A program made the position numbers and the translations under genes. This document shows positions 46,281 to 56,200 of a stretch of 64,000 nt of DNA, one piece after another. Position 1 is the first letter of the stretch, and each line of letters opens with the position of its first letter. Origin of the DNA: Paenibacillus taiwanensis DSM 18679 (GTDB lineage Bacteria; Bacillota; Bacilli; Paenibacillales; Paenibacillaceae). The notes beneath the pieces were generated by a model, which had not been told where the DNA came from, did not search any database, and was given only the letters and a program-made list of their open reading frames with translations. The stretch is from contig NZ_KE384307.1 in NCBI RefSeq assembly GCF_000425125.1, positions 282,379-346,378 of the forward strand, written 5' to 3'.

Positions 46281-46513
46281 TCATAACGCTCCTTTGAAGT
46301 AGAAAAGTTAATCTGTCCGAGTTTACCAAACAAATGCTTTTGTTGACTGCATTCATTTTATCAGCTTGCATAAATCTCATGCAATTAGAGATATACATAC
46401 AACGTCTGTCGTTCTAATGTGTATTACAAGTTATAGATGAGAGATGGGCATACGGGGGCAGGTCTATATGTGCCATTTCATACGTCCAGTCTTATCAAGA
46501 AAGGGTGATTCAG

Positions 46514-47191
46514 GTGCGTTATGAAATATTGTACGAAGGTGCATTTCCGCTCTTGCAGATTGGATTAGAGCATGGTGAGTCCATTAAAGCAGAATCAGGT
46601 GCAATGGTGTCAATGAGCCCGAATATTGAGCTGCGCGGTTCGATGGAAGGCGGTCTTATGAAAGGATTAGGCCGGATGTTGAGCGGGGAGAAGTTTTTCT
46701 TTCAAGAGCTGACATCTCAGCAAGGTTATGGGCAGGCTACACTTGCACCGGCTTCTGTTGGTGGAATTACGGCGGTTGAGTTGGATGGAAGCTATTCACT
46801 TTTTGTACAAAAAGACGGATTTCTTGCTGCAACGAGTGGTATTGAGGTGTCTACGAAGATGCAGCGCCTAGGCAAAGGTTTGTTGTCAGGTGAAGGTTTT
46901 TTTATCATTGAAATTAGTGGGCGTGGTACAGTGTTCCTATCCTCATACGGCGCCATTCATCCGATTCAGCTAGGACCAGGAGAAGAGGTTGTAATTGATA
47001 ACGGTCACTTGGTTGCTTGGCCTAGTTACATTGACTATAAGCTAGAGAAATCATCAAAAGGATGGATATCTTCTGTTACGAGCGGTGAGGTGCTTGTTTG
47101 CCGCTTCCGTGGAGAAGGATCGGTGCTTATCCAGACACGTAATCCACGAGGCTTTGGCCAGTGGGTGCAGCAATTTATTCCGAGCAAATAA
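46514..47191 (+). CDS. AIM24/TIGR00266-family protein
   Basis: 225 residues from GTG 46514 (AAGGGTG upstream); an in-frame GTG at 46505 is less likely. Double-psi beta-sandwich pattern with AESGAMVSMSPNIELRGSMEGG and GEKFFFQELTS, typical of the AIM24 family. Function of the bacterial members is poorly known. Confidence 0.87.
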   Translation: MRYEILYEGAFPLLQIGLEHGESIKAESGAMVSMSPNIELRGSMEGGLMKGLGRMLSGEKFFFQELTSQQGYGQATLAPASVGGITAVELDGSYSLFVQKDGFLAATSGIEVSTKMQRLGKGLLSGEGFFIIEISGRGTVFLSSYGAIHPIQLGPGEEVVIDNGHLVAWPSYIDYKLEKSSKGWISSVTSGEVLVCRFRGEGSVLIQTRNPRGFGQWVQQFIPSK

Positions 47192-47213
47192 AATGGTTAG
47201 CAACACAACAAAG

Positions 47214-47240
47214 CACCTTGCCCATAGCAGGGTGTTTTGT
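47214..47240 (+). terminator. Terminator after the AIM24-like gene
   Basis: CACCTTGC at 47214-47221 pairs with GCAGGGTG at 47227-47234, followed by TTTTGT. Confidence 0.65.
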
Positions 47241-47306
47241 CATAGAAATAATCGACATGTGCGCAGGGAATATGTAAACAATGGTTTTTAAAGGGAGTGA
47301 ACAGAC

Positions 47307-47822
47307 GTGCTTTCTGAAATTGCGGATCATATTCAACCAGGTCTTAAAGTATTGTTTGTGGGCTTTAATCCTAGCCTTCGCTCTGGTGAGACAGGTCATC
47401 ATTACGCTAACCCACGCAACCGTTTTTGGACTATTTTATACCGCTCTGGATTGACAGAGCGCCTGTATCATGCAGCCGAGGATCAAGATTTGTTAGCACT
47501 CGGCTACGGATTTACCAACATTGTATCTAGGCCGACAAGGACTGCTGCCGAGATTTCGACTGCGGAATATGCTGAGGGGCGAATCAAGCTCTTACACAAA
47601 ATAACGTTGTCGCAACCGCAAGTGGTCTGCTTTGTAGGCAAAGGTGTCTATAAGGCGTTTAGCGGTAAGGATGCTGTATGGGGATATCAGGCTGAGCCAA
47701 TAGTGGAAGGGACCTTGGTATTTGTTGCGCCATCCTCGAGTGGGCTGGTCAGAATGAAGCTAGAAGAAGTAATAGATATCTACCGACGGTTAGCAATAGG
47801 GCTTACACGGCCAGATCGTTAG
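47307..47822 (+). CDS. mug: G/U mismatch-specific DNA glycosylase
   Basis: 171 residues, GTG start with AAAGGGAG upstream. Motif 1 GFNPSLRSGETGHHYANPRN (about 19-38) and motif 2 region VAPSSSGLVRM (about 149-159) are diagnostic of the Mug/TDG family, with the Asn of GFNPS activating water. It removes uracil and ethenocytosine opposite guanine. Confidence 0.94.
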   Translation: MLSEIADHIQPGLKVLFVGFNPSLRSGETGHHYANPRNRFWTILYRSGLTERLYHAAEDQDLLALGYGFTNIVSRPTRTAAEISTAEYAEGRIKLLHKITLSQPQVVCFVGKGVYKAFSGKDAVWGYQAEPIVEGTLVFVAPSSSGLVRMKLEEVIDIYRRLAIGLTRPDR

Positions 47823-47897
47823 CTGGCAAAATAACGAACACTTTTTTATGTGGCATTCTATTTAAACACGAGTAAAATAACCTATCATTTTATCCAA

Positions 47898-47910
47898 GAT
47901 ATGGTATAAT
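47898..47910 (+). promoter_or_regulatory. Extended -10 promoter candidate for the TPR gene
   Basis: TGGTATAAT at 47902-47910 is an extended -10 element 34 bp before the ATG; the -35 region is poor. Confidence 0.5.
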
Positions 47911-47943
47911 ACTCGTAGTTTAATAGAGGGTGTGAATAAATAG

Positions 47944-48618
47944 ATGAGTAAATTATTAGGGTTTGGATTGTTATATTGGTTATTTGGTAATCCATTTATC
48001 GCTATTATTGTCATGCTAATTATTGCGTACATGCTGGAGCGCAGGTTTGTTGGTCTCTCTCCCAGTTTCATTCGGCCGATTAAGCGAATGCAGCGAATTG
48101 GGAAGCTAAAGCAGGAACTAAATGCAAACCCACACGATGTAACTCTAAAGCACGAATTGGGACGGCTGCTGCTTGAACGCAAGCGTTATCGGGAAGCAAG
48201 AGAAGTATTGGAGCCGATTCAAGATCGAATGGAGCATTCGGCTGAATATTGGGACGACTTGGGAACAAGTTATATCCATACCGATGACGAAGCGAAGGGA
48301 ATACAAGCGATTCAGCAGGCGCTGGACATAAATGCACGTGTGAAATACGGACAGCCTTATTTGCGGCTCGCGGCTTTGTTTGCCCGTACCGATAAGGACA
48401 AGGCACTTCAGGCCTTGCAAGAACTGCATACGTTGCATTCTTCATCGTGTGAGGCCTATTATCGAATGGGACTGCTGTATGAAGAGATGAGCCGTAACGA
48501 TGACGCCAAGCGCTCATGGAACGAGGCGATTAACATCTATCGCGCGCTACCGAAGTACATGCGTCGGAAGGAAAGGGCCTGGATGCTTCGTAGCAGGTTA
48601 AAGGCAATGGGCTCATAG
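47944..48618 (+). CDS. Membrane-anchored TPR protein
   Basis: 224 residues with an N-terminal membrane segment (about 10-30) and tetratricopeptide repeats from about 58 (DVTLKHELGRLLLERKRYRE; EYWDDLGTSYIHTDDEAKGI; EAYYRMGLLYEEMSRNDDAK). Likely a protein-interaction adaptor; partner unknown. Confidence 0.85.
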   Translation: MSKLLGFGLLYWLFGNPFIAIIVMLIIAYMLERRFVGLSPSFIRPIKRMQRIGKLKQELNANPHDVTLKHELGRLLLERKRYREAREVLEPIQDRMEHSAEYWDDLGTSYIHTDDEAKGIQAIQQALDINARVKYGQPYLRLAALFARTDKDKALQALQELHTLHSSSCEAYYRMGLLYEEMSRNDDAKRSWNEAINIYRALPKYMRRKERAWMLRSRLKAMGS

Positions 48619-48900
48619 GACTGAGGGATTGCTGACAAATTACACATGTCCTAATGGTGTAGCAGGGGAAGAAGAACGAGTGGTTCAATTTGCGTTTGGA
48701 AACGTTTTACCAATTAGATTGGGGTGGATGGTCGAGGATATAGGAGCATTATTCTAAATGGGGATAGCTCTGCTGCTCTCAACCAAGCTCAGCGTAGGAG
48801 ATACGCGAGTATGCTTTTACACTGCATTTTCTTAAAGCGGCGATGTTCGTTATACTTGAATAGTCCTATTAGGAAAACTTTACTAAGAAGGAGTGATTCG

Positions 48901-49083
48901 GTGTTATTAGCGGAAGCGGAACGTCGTCATGAAATTATGAAGCGCAACATTCAACAATATGTGGTGCAGGAAAATCAGGTTGGTTTGAGCAATCAAGAGC
49001 AGTTTTTGTTCAACTCAATGATTAAACAATTTCATCAGACTATGCATGAAGCTCATACCCCAAACGAACCTGATTCGTTTTAA
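48901..49083 (+). CDS. 60-aa hypothetical helical protein
   Basis: GTG 48901 with AAGGAGTG upstream; a longer in-frame extension has no RBS. The protein is charged, Gln/His-rich and helical (AERRHEIMKRNIQQYVVQEN). Family unknown. A terminator follows. Confidence 0.65.
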   Translation: MLLAEAERRHEIMKRNIQQYVVQENQVGLSNQEQFLFNSMIKQFHQTMHEAHTPNEPDSF

Positions 49084-49145
49084 TCTCCTATCGGTTACGG
49101 TTTTCTGTTCAGTTCTATTTACGATATACATGCAACGCGTTTGAG

Positions 49146-49180
49146 TCTCTAATCTCGTGTAGATTAGAGGCTATTTTTTT
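49146..49180 (+). terminator. Rho-independent terminator
   Basis: CTCTAATCT at 49147-49155 pairs with AGATTAGAG at 49161-49169, followed by seven T. Confidence 0.85.
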
Positions 49181-49225
49181 GCAGTGGAGGCTGCAAAAAA
49201 AGCCATAAAATGATGAGGCGCAGCC

Positions 49226-49993
49226 TTACTTCACGGCGATGTAGATTTCTACTTGCGCTGCTTCTGGATCTCTACTGCGTTCGTTATACAATTCGAAGTC
49301 GCCTGTATAAGTACGCACATGACCAGTCTGCTGCGACCAGTGCCATATCGCTTGCCAAGCTTCGACGACTACTTCAACAAGGGGCCCAGTCCGTGTGACA
49401 AACACAGCATAACGTGCTGCTGGCACCTCAATTACATCTGCTTGACCCGCTTCTGGCAAGGCGTTATCGGCGTGCTGTTGCTTCATTGTATATTCCGTAC
49501 CGATTACATAATCGTACGCTCCTGAGGCGTCACTTTCGTAATTCGTATATAACGCGTATATTGGTTGCGTAGGCGGACTTGACTGCTGTGCCCAAAAGTC
49601 CGCCCATAATCCCGCAATAACACCATTGCCTGACATTTCCTGCAAGTTAGTTGTGCGTGCGCGAGTACCGCTAATATAGAAGCGTTCAAATGTTTCAAAT
49701 CTGACAGGGGCCAGCTCGGGAATTGGACGCCCACCTTCTTGCGCTTGCCACCGTTTGAGCGATGGCAGCGAGTTCTCCAGTAAATTTTTTGCTTCCTGCT
49801 CTGGCATTCCCTCCCCAACCAAAATAGGCAAGCAGAATTGAATCATATCTGTAATTTTGAAATCAGGTTGAGTAAATGCGCCATCCTGGTAGCAATAATG
49901 ACAATATTGTGGCTCTAGCTTTCCTTGTGAGGTTGTTCCGTACCATTTTTCATTTTCCATTGGCATTCCGCAGCTTTGGCAATAAAGGGTCAT
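49226..49993 (-). CDS. Zinc-ribbon plus GyrI/AraC-effector-binding-like protein
   Basis: 255 residues from ATG 49993 (AAAGGAGACAAGG upstream), preferred over an in-frame start at 50038. N-terminal zinc ribbon CQSCGMPM...YCHYCY (about 5-33), a helical segment, then a GyrI-like small-molecule-binding domain (about 110-255). Likely a stress or ligand sensor; its target is unknown. Downstream of a WYL regulator on the same strand. Confidence 0.82.
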   Translation of the reverse strand: MTLYCQSCGMPMENEKWYGTTSQGKLEPQYCHYCYQDGAFTQPDFKITDMIQFCLPILVGEGMPEQEAKNLLENSLPSLKRWQAQEGGRPIPELAPVRFETFERFYISGTRARTTNLQEMSGNGVIAGLWADFWAQQSSPPTQPIYALYTNYESDASGAYDYVIGTEYTMKQQHADNALPEAGQADVIEVPAARYAVFVTRTGPLVEVVVEAWQAIWHWSQQTGHVRTYTGDFELYNERSRDPEAAQVEIYIAVK

Positions 49994-50122
49994 TGTCCTT
50001 GTCTCCTTTGTATTTACGAATGTTATTCGTTCACTCATGAACTAGCAATAACGAAGCAGTTGCAGTTCATAAAACGAGTATAACGGAAGAGACCTGACAA
50101 CTGATTGTCAGGTTTCTTGAAG

Positions 50123-51073
50123 TTATTTTAAGGGGGCTTCCTCATACAATTGTTGAATTTGGTGAGCCATAGCCCGAATGCGTTCCTTTACATGAATCGG
50201 TTTAATGACGGTTACATTTGGGCCAAAGGACAGCAGGAAGCTGTACAACCACTCGTCTTCAGGATATTGCAGTTCCACTCGCAAAGAGCCATCAGCAGCA
50301 GTATACAGCTCATCAACTCCGAACCTTTCTTCCGCTATATACCTAGCTTGTGGTGTAAACGCAAGGACAAGCCGAATGAGATTATCGGCTTTGTGCCATT
50401 CTTCATCCCAAGGCTGTGCTTCCAAATCGATCGGACGGCGATGAAACGGTACCTTTGTCGAATTTAACTGTTTGATGCGGTGTAGTTTAAAAAAGCGGAA
50501 TGCTTGCCTTTGTGTGCAATAGGCATACAAATACCACTTCTGGCCTTTCATCACTAGAGTATGAGGTTCGACGGTTCGCTCTGTGACGGACCCGGCTGAA
50601 TCACAATACATAAACGTTATTTGGGTTAACGTCTCAATGGCCTGCTTCAACAGCGCGAATTTCTCCTCAAACTTATTGTGGTTGCCCCACGGCGTGAGGT
50701 CAATTCGATATTGACTGGTTTTAAACTGAAACGTCTCGGCCTGTGCAGGCGGAATGAGACTATGGATCTTCTCGACCAGCAATTGGGTGCTGTCGGTATG
50801 ATGGGCGGAAGCTAAGCTTTGCAAGGCAGTAACGATGGAAGCCAACTCATCGTTATTTAAAAGGCTGCGATCAAGCTTGTAGCCTTCTGCGATACGGATA
50901 CCACCGTTTGATCCTTGTTGTGTCACAATCGGGATACCAGCCATGTTTAGTGAATCAATATCGCGGTATATCGTACGTACCGAAACTTCAAATAGTTCAG
51001 CCAAATCTTTCGCTTGTACGGAACGGCGATTTAACAGGACAATGACAAGCGATAGCAAGCGATCAATTTTCAT
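50123..51073 (-). CDS. YafY-type transcriptional regulator (HTH_11 and WYL)
   Basis: 316 residues. DeoR-like winged helix at the N-terminus (RRSVQAKDLAELFEVSVRTI) and a WYL domain (about 135-300; GQKWYLYAYCTQRQAFRFFK), which is thought to bind ligands or nucleic acid ends. Possibly controls the zinc-ribbon gene downstream. 44 bp after the stop of the AraC regulator. Confidence 0.9.
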   Translation of the reverse strand: MKIDRLLSLVIVLLNRRSVQAKDLAELFEVSVRTIYRDIDSLNMAGIPIVTQQGSNGGIRIAEGYKLDRSLLNNDELASIVTALQSLASAHHTDSTQLLVEKIHSLIPPAQAETFQFKTSQYRIDLTPWGNHNKFEEKFALLKQAIETLTQITFMYCDSAGSVTERTVEPHTLVMKGQKWYLYAYCTQRQAFRFFKLHRIKQLNSTKVPFHRRPIDLEAQPWDEEWHKADNLIRLVLAFTPQARYIAEERFGVDELYTAADGSLRVELQYPEDEWLYSFLLSFGPNVTVIKPIHVKERIRAMAHQIQQLYEEAPLK

Positions 51074-51117
51074 AGTTGTTAGGCCTCTTATCTTCCATTC
51101 ATCATTTTAAAATGGGG

Positions 51118-52311
51118 TTATTCCTCATCTGTCGATACTTTTCCAATACTCTGTCTACTTTGTCTATATGTTGTCGGTGTCATCGCAAACTTTTTGCGGA
51201 ATAGCTGCGCGAAATGACGTATATCCTGATATCCGATCCGAGCTGCAATATCTGCAAGTCTTAACTCTGTGCTGGACAATAGCAGCTTCGCTTGATCCAT
51301 ACGAAGCTGGATCAAGTAATCTTTAAAGCCTTGTCCTGCCTTTTGTTTGAACAGCTGACTGAAATAGACGGGGTTCAGATAAACGTAGGCTGCCAACCGT
51401 TCCAAGGACAAGTCTTCGTGAAAATGAGCTTTCATGTATTGTACTGCAAGCTCGATCGCACGTTCACCGCCCCATTCCTTGGGCGCATAGACTTGTGCAG
51501 CAGCACTCAACCTTAGCTGCCTTAATTGCTCGGGTATTCGTTCAAAGTCAGATATCTGGGGCGAGTGAAGCACGTGATAGGGAACCTTTACGATCCGTTT
51601 TAATTGAGCTTTAATGGATTCCGTCAAATTTAGCATATCACATGCAGAGTGCAACGTCACAAGCCCTAATACATTCTGCTTATCAAAGCTGACAACAAAT
51701 CCGTGTCCATGCTGATCGATTAATTCCGCTAGCACGTTCTCAACCATAAAATGCTCGACATGTGTACTACGGTCACTATTCAGACTTACCATGAGAAGAT
51801 GGAACATAGTATGGCGCTGTATGAGGGGCTGCATATCAAAGCAGCCGATATCAAGACCGGACGCCCAACGCTGAAAGATGGCTTCGCGTAAATATTTTAT
51901 GCTGGATTTTAACTCGGCAGCATCTAAAGATAAGGCCGCTTCATTTTGCCATTCACCATACAGTTTGTCGATAACACTCATTATTCGCTCTTTGCCAATC
52001 GGCTTGAGCAAGTAATCTTTAGCCCCTAATCGAATAGCCTCTTGTGCGTATGCGAACTCCGAGTGGGCGGAAATTACGACCCACTTTATACGGGGCGCTC
52101 GTTCAAAAAACAGTCTCATAAGCTCCAAGCCGGTCATACCTGGCATTAAAATATCCGTCACTACCAGGTCAATCGTGTGTGAGCGAAGCACTTGAACAGC
52201 CTCTTCAGGTGAAGCTGCGATGAATAAGCGAACGGCAGGCGCATACTGTTGAATTGTTCGTGCCATGCCCTCGCGAATGACCTTTTCATCGTCTACAATT
52301 AAAATGTTCAT
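51118..52311 (-). CDS. AraC-type response regulator (YesN-like, short form)
   Basis: 397 residues. Receiver domain with VDDEKV and phospho-acceptor D53 (VVTDILMPG), a ~150-residue linker, and a C-terminal AraC double HTH (LSLERLAAYVYLNPVYFSQL and IGYQDIRHFAQLFRKKFAMT). Follows its kinase by 43 bp in a sugar-transport operon. Confidence 0.93.
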   Translation of the reverse strand: MNILIVDDEKVIREGMARTIQQYAPAVRLFIAASPEEAVQVLRSHTIDLVVTDILMPGMTGLELMRLFFERAPRIKWVVISAHSEFAYAQEAIRLGAKDYLLKPIGKERIMSVIDKLYGEWQNEAALSLDAAELKSSIKYLREAIFQRWASGLDIGCFDMQPLIQRHTMFHLLMVSLNSDRSTHVEHFMVENVLAELIDQHGHGFVVSFDKQNVLGLVTLHSACDMLNLTESIKAQLKRIVKVPYHVLHSPQISDFERIPEQLRQLRLSAAAQVYAPKEWGGERAIELAVQYMKAHFHEDLSLERLAAYVYLNPVYFSQLFKQKAGQGFKDYLIQLRMDQAKLLLSSTELRLADIAARIGYQDIRHFAQLFRKKFAMTPTTYRQSRQSIGKVSTDEE

Positions 52312-52354
52312 AAGTGGCTCCCCTTACCAGATGATGTTTCAATACCGGAATCAG

Positions 52355-54232
52355 CTACTTTGTTGAAGGTAATCGGTGTCCTGTGCCCTTATATGGCAGC
52401 GGCATGACGAGCCGAATTGACGTACCTTGTTCGTGCTTACTATCCAGTTGGATGCCAAAGCTCTCCCCATACATCAGCACGAGCCTGCGATGAACGTTAA
52501 GCAGCCCCACCCCTTTTCGGCCTTTTAGTTCCATTGTAGTTGTGGCGGTTAGCTCTGTGTCAGGCTTTACCGCTTGCAGTGTGATGTGACGTAATGCTTC
52601 TTGCAACTCGGCTAGACGGTCCGCGGCCATACCAATGCCGTTATCTTGAATAATAATATGAAGTGCATCGTCTGAAGCTTGGCAGTAGACGTTTAATTTA
52701 CCCATTCCTGATAAAGGCTCCAGCCCATACTTAACCGCATTTTCAATTAGTGGTTGAAGTGTCATTTTAGGCAGTGGAGCATCCAAATACTGCTCATCCA
52801 TATGAATATACAGTTCTAGCCTGCCTTCTAGGCGAGAGGCAATTATCGTTAAGTAATGGCGCATTTGCGCCAGTTCCTCCCTTAACGTCACTTGAGAACA
52901 ATTGTCCCAGTTGCTGCTGTAACGGAACAGATGGGATAGGGACAGCACAACGTTGCCTAGTCTATCATTTTCTTTCTCGTCTAGCATCCAATAAATCATA
53001 TCCAGTGTGTTGTATAGAAAATGTGGATTTACTTGCGACTGGAGTGCTTGAAGCTGTGCATTTTTCTCGCTGATCGAAGAGACTTTCACTCGTTCAATCA
53101 ATTCGTCCATTCGCTTGACCATTTGATTAAAGGAAGATACCAAAATATTAATTTCATCATAAGACTGTACTTGAAGTTCGCCTTTAAAGTGGCCTTTTTC
53201 CACACGCCGCATCTCTTGGATGAGCCGTTTTAAGGGGGAGGATATCGTTCGTGAAACAAATACAGCCAAAGCCATTGCCACCAAGATGAAGATTGAAATA
53301 ACGAGCAATAAATAATTTTTCGTCTGATCCAGCTCCACATTCAGATCCTTCTCTGGTGTTTCACTATATACGATCCAATCAGCCATACTTGGCTTGGCGG
53401 CAACGAGCATATCGTTCATTTGGTCGTTCACAAGTGTATCGCGTGATAGCAGCAAGTTGGCCAGCTTGGCATATGAAAGAGACGGTGCCTGCTGCCGATC
53501 TGATGCTGTTCGGTCACGATTTGGAGTCGAACGGTTATTGGTGGAGGCCACAACGACACCGTCTCGAGCTAAAATGGTGACGCTGCTATTCGCGCTTAGC
53601 CTTAAATTATCCAGTGCGGACGTAATAGGGGCAGAGTCCATTTCGACTAATACAATGCCAATTGGTTTATGCTGGGTCAGGTCGTACATTTGACGTCCAA
53701 AAGCAAATACCGATCGGGTCTCCATCTTGTCAATGACAGATTGATCGTATACACCAAGCCAGATCAATTCTCCGTTAGACTGCTTAATCTGGCGGTACCA
53801 CGGACTTGACGTATAGTGTTGATCTATTGCATTAATGTAATTTTCATAGCTGTAAAAAGAACCACTATAGGACATCACATGAATACCTATTATATCTTTG
53901 CGGGAATAGTAGATTGCACCGAGTAAATTGGTAATTGTACGTGTATTAATCATGCGCAGCGCTGAATCCGTGACCCGAGTATCGGCTAAGAGACGCTGAA
54001 TATCCAGATTCCCAGTGATCGATTTGGTTAAGCTGTCATAGCCTTTCAAAAGCAGATCATAATAGCTGACGGTTTGTGATACACTCTTCTCTGCGATACT
54101 GCTGATTTTCGTATGAAACAAGTCGGTTGCACGCTTGTAGTAGAGTAATGACACGATGAGCAGCAGACTCATCATGCTAATAAATAATAAAATAAACAAC
54201 CGACCGTGAATGGTGCGAAAGCCGCGTGCCAT
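52355..54232 (-). CDS. YesM-type sensor histidine kinase (second system)
   Basis: 625 residues. Signal/membrane segment near 15-35, a dCache-like external sensor, a second membrane segment (about 305-327), HAMP, QVNPHFLYN with phospho-acceptor H404, and HATPase with ENAVKYG and QDNGIGM. Paired with the regulator at 51118. Upstream, 68 bp away, are the two permease genes. Confidence 0.93.
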   Translation of the reverse strand: MARGFRTIHGRLFILLFISMMSLLLIVSLLYYKRATDLFHTKISSIAEKSVSQTVSYYDLLLKGYDSLTKSITGNLDIQRLLADTRVTDSALRMINTRTITNLLGAIYYSRKDIIGIHVMSYSGSFYSYENYINAIDQHYTSSPWYRQIKQSNGELIWLGVYDQSVIDKMETRSVFAFGRQMYDLTQHKPIGIVLVEMDSAPITSALDNLRLSANSSVTILARDGVVVASTNNRSTPNRDRTASDRQQAPSLSYAKLANLLLSRDTLVNDQMNDMLVAAKPSMADWIVYSETPEKDLNVELDQTKNYLLLVISIFILVAMALAVFVSRTISSPLKRLIQEMRRVEKGHFKGELQVQSYDEINILVSSFNQMVKRMDELIERVKVSSISEKNAQLQALQSQVNPHFLYNTLDMIYWMLDEKENDRLGNVVLSLSHLFRYSSNWDNCSQVTLREELAQMRHYLTIIASRLEGRLELYIHMDEQYLDAPLPKMTLQPLIENAVKYGLEPLSGMGKLNVYCQASDDALHIIIQDNGIGMAADRLAELQEALRHITLQAVKPDTELTATTTMELKGRKGVGLLNVHRRLVLMYGESFGIQLDSKHEQGTSIRLVMPLPYKGTGHRLPSTK

Positions 54233-54300
54233 AACGATGAACCCCTTTCAGGATAACAATGGACACCTTTTCCACACTTGTATTCGACGTATGCTTCATT

Positions 54301-55182
54301 TCATCCTTTAACGGCTCCTGCTACCATTCCCTTTGTAATTCGCTCCGACAATAAAAAGTAAATAAGGATGACGGGCAATGCACCTAACACGAGGAAAGCC
54401 CCGATTGCGCCATAGTTGACGGAGTACTGACTGACGAAGCTGTAAATGCCAAAGGGCAGTGTCTTTAACCGTTCGGATGAGATAAAGGTGGCGGCTAAAA
54501 TGTATTCATTCCAAATCGTAATAAATGTTAATATACATACCGTCATAATAGGCGGCAGCGAAATCGGAACGATAATAGATCGGAATGTCCGGTAGACGCT
54601 AGCCCCGTCCATCACGGCGGATTCCTCCAATTCATACGGAATCGATTTCATAAATCCACTTAATATAAAGACAGCAATTGGCGTGGAAAATGCAATATAA
54701 GGTAGAATGAGCGATAAATGTGTGTTCAAAATGCCAATATGTTTAAACATGACCATCAGTGGCAGCAAGGTGGACTGGAGCGGGATCATCATGCCGACAA
54801 GAAACACCGTCATTACGGTCTGCCCGTAACGCCAGCGAAAGCGAGTGATGGCATAGGCGACCATAGTGCTTAGTACGATGACAGCAGCCATCGTGATGGA
54901 AGTAACGATGACGCTGTTCCATAAGTATTTAAAATATTTCCCGCCCTGCATAGCATTCACATAATTGTGCCACTGGACGACAGCAGGCAGTGAGAAGAAG
55001 CGGCCGGACAAAATTTCTTCGTTGGTTTTTAACGAATAAAGGAGCAACCAGAGCAATGGGTATACTTGCGTGACAAACAAGACGGACAAGAGCGTCATGA
55101 CGCACCCTTTTTTCCAGGACCAGTATGGCTTGTGCTTGATCGGAAGCGACTTGGCTGCTTCCAAACGTAATGGATTGTTCAT
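54301..55182 (-). CDS. Sugar ABC permease 2 (CUT1, MalG/AraQ-like)
   Basis: 293 residues from ATG 55182 (AGGAGTGA upstream); an upstream TTG at 55200 is less likely. Six membrane segments. The EAA loop reads ELEESAVMDGASVYRTFRSI and the C-terminus SERITKGMVAGAVKG fits MalG-like proteins. Confidence 0.93.
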   Translation of the reverse strand: MNNPLRLEAAKSLPIKHKPYWSWKKGCVMTLLSVLFVTQVYPLLWLLLYSLKTNEEILSGRFFSLPAVVQWHNYVNAMQGGKYFKYLWNSVIVTSITMAAVIVLSTMVAYAITRFRWRYGQTVMTVFLVGMMIPLQSTLLPLMVMFKHIGILNTHLSLILPYIAFSTPIAVFILSGFMKSIPYELEESAVMDGASVYRTFRSIIVPISLPPIMTVCILTFITIWNEYILAATFISSERLKTLPFGIYSFVSQYSVNYGAIGAFLVLGALPVILIYFLLSERITKGMVAGAVKG

Positions 55183-55201
55183 ATAGGTCACTCCTGACAA
55201 A

Positions 55202-56092
55202 TTAAGATTGACGCTTTTCCAATGTGCGGAACAACGTATTGATGATTAAGGTTGAAATAAGGCACAACAGCACGAGGAACACGGCGATCGCGCTGCCGTA
55301 TCCGTATTTCATCGATAAGAAAGACATGTTGTACATGTGTGTAGAAATAACATCTGTGGCGTGTGCAGGCCCTCCCCCTGTCATGACCATAATTAGGTCA
55401 AATGCTTGCAAAGAGCCAATAAAGGCTAATATGATCGAGATTTTGAATACGGGAATCATTAATGGAAACGTAATGTGACGGTCGGCTGTGAACCCTACAG
55501 CCCCGTCTATTTGTGCTGCTTCATAAATTTCACTCGGGATGCTCGTGACCCCCGTAAACTGGATCAGTACGTGGTAGCCTAGATACTGCCACAACGCAAC
55601 AAAGTACAGTGCGATCATGGCCACATCAGGCTCGGTGAGCCAGGATTTCGTCCATGCCCCGAGCCCAAGGGTGATTAATATTTGATTTAGCATCCCGCCC
55701 ATTGAAGCGGGGTCATATATCGTTTTCCACAGTTGACCGATAATAACGACAGATAAAATAACAGGCAGGAAGTAGCTGGAGACAAGAAAGTTAGGGCGCT
55801 TTAAGTAACGACACAACAAGATGGCGACGCATAATGCAACAGGGATTTCGGCCATTGAAAATACAGCAAACAGCAACGTGCGCTTGACGGACGGCCAGAA
55901 CACCGCATCGATAGTAAACAGCGCCTTAAAGTTGTCAAGGCCCACAAATACTGCCTGGTTAATGCCATTCCAATCAAGCGTTCCGGTATAAACAGAGACA
56001 AGTATCGGGACAAACACAAGCGCTGTGTAGAGCAGGAGACAAGGGAGCACGAAAACAGCGATCGTACGGGCTGGAACTTTTAACACATTCAT
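55202..56092 (-). CDS. Sugar ABC permease 1 (CUT1, MalF/UgpA-like)
   Basis: 296 residues, six membrane segments, EAA loop EIYEAAQIDGAVGFTADRHI, and a TGGGPAHATDVISTHMYNMSF-type region before the last helix. Transcribed after the binding protein. No ATPase in the operon. Confidence 0.93.
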   Translation of the reverse strand: MNVLKVPARTIAVFVLPCLLLYTALVFVPILVSVYTGTLDWNGINQAVFVGLDNFKALFTIDAVFWPSVKRTLLFAVFSMAEIPVALCVAILLCRYLKRPNFLVSSYFLPVILSVVIIGQLWKTIYDPASMGGMLNQILITLGLGAWTKSWLTEPDVAMIALYFVALWQYLGYHVLIQFTGVTSIPSEIYEAAQIDGAVGFTADRHITFPLMIPVFKISIILAFIGSLQAFDLIMVMTGGGPAHATDVISTHMYNMSFLSMKYGYGSAIAVFLVLLCLISTLIINTLFRTLEKRQS

Positions 56093-56200
56093 AGTTGAAG
56101 CCTCCTTGAAACTGAACTGGAAAATTGAAAAACAGAACTAGCGATAAAAAAAGGTGAAAGGGAACAGGTGCCCCCTCTCACATGGTGTTTTTCCGCTTAT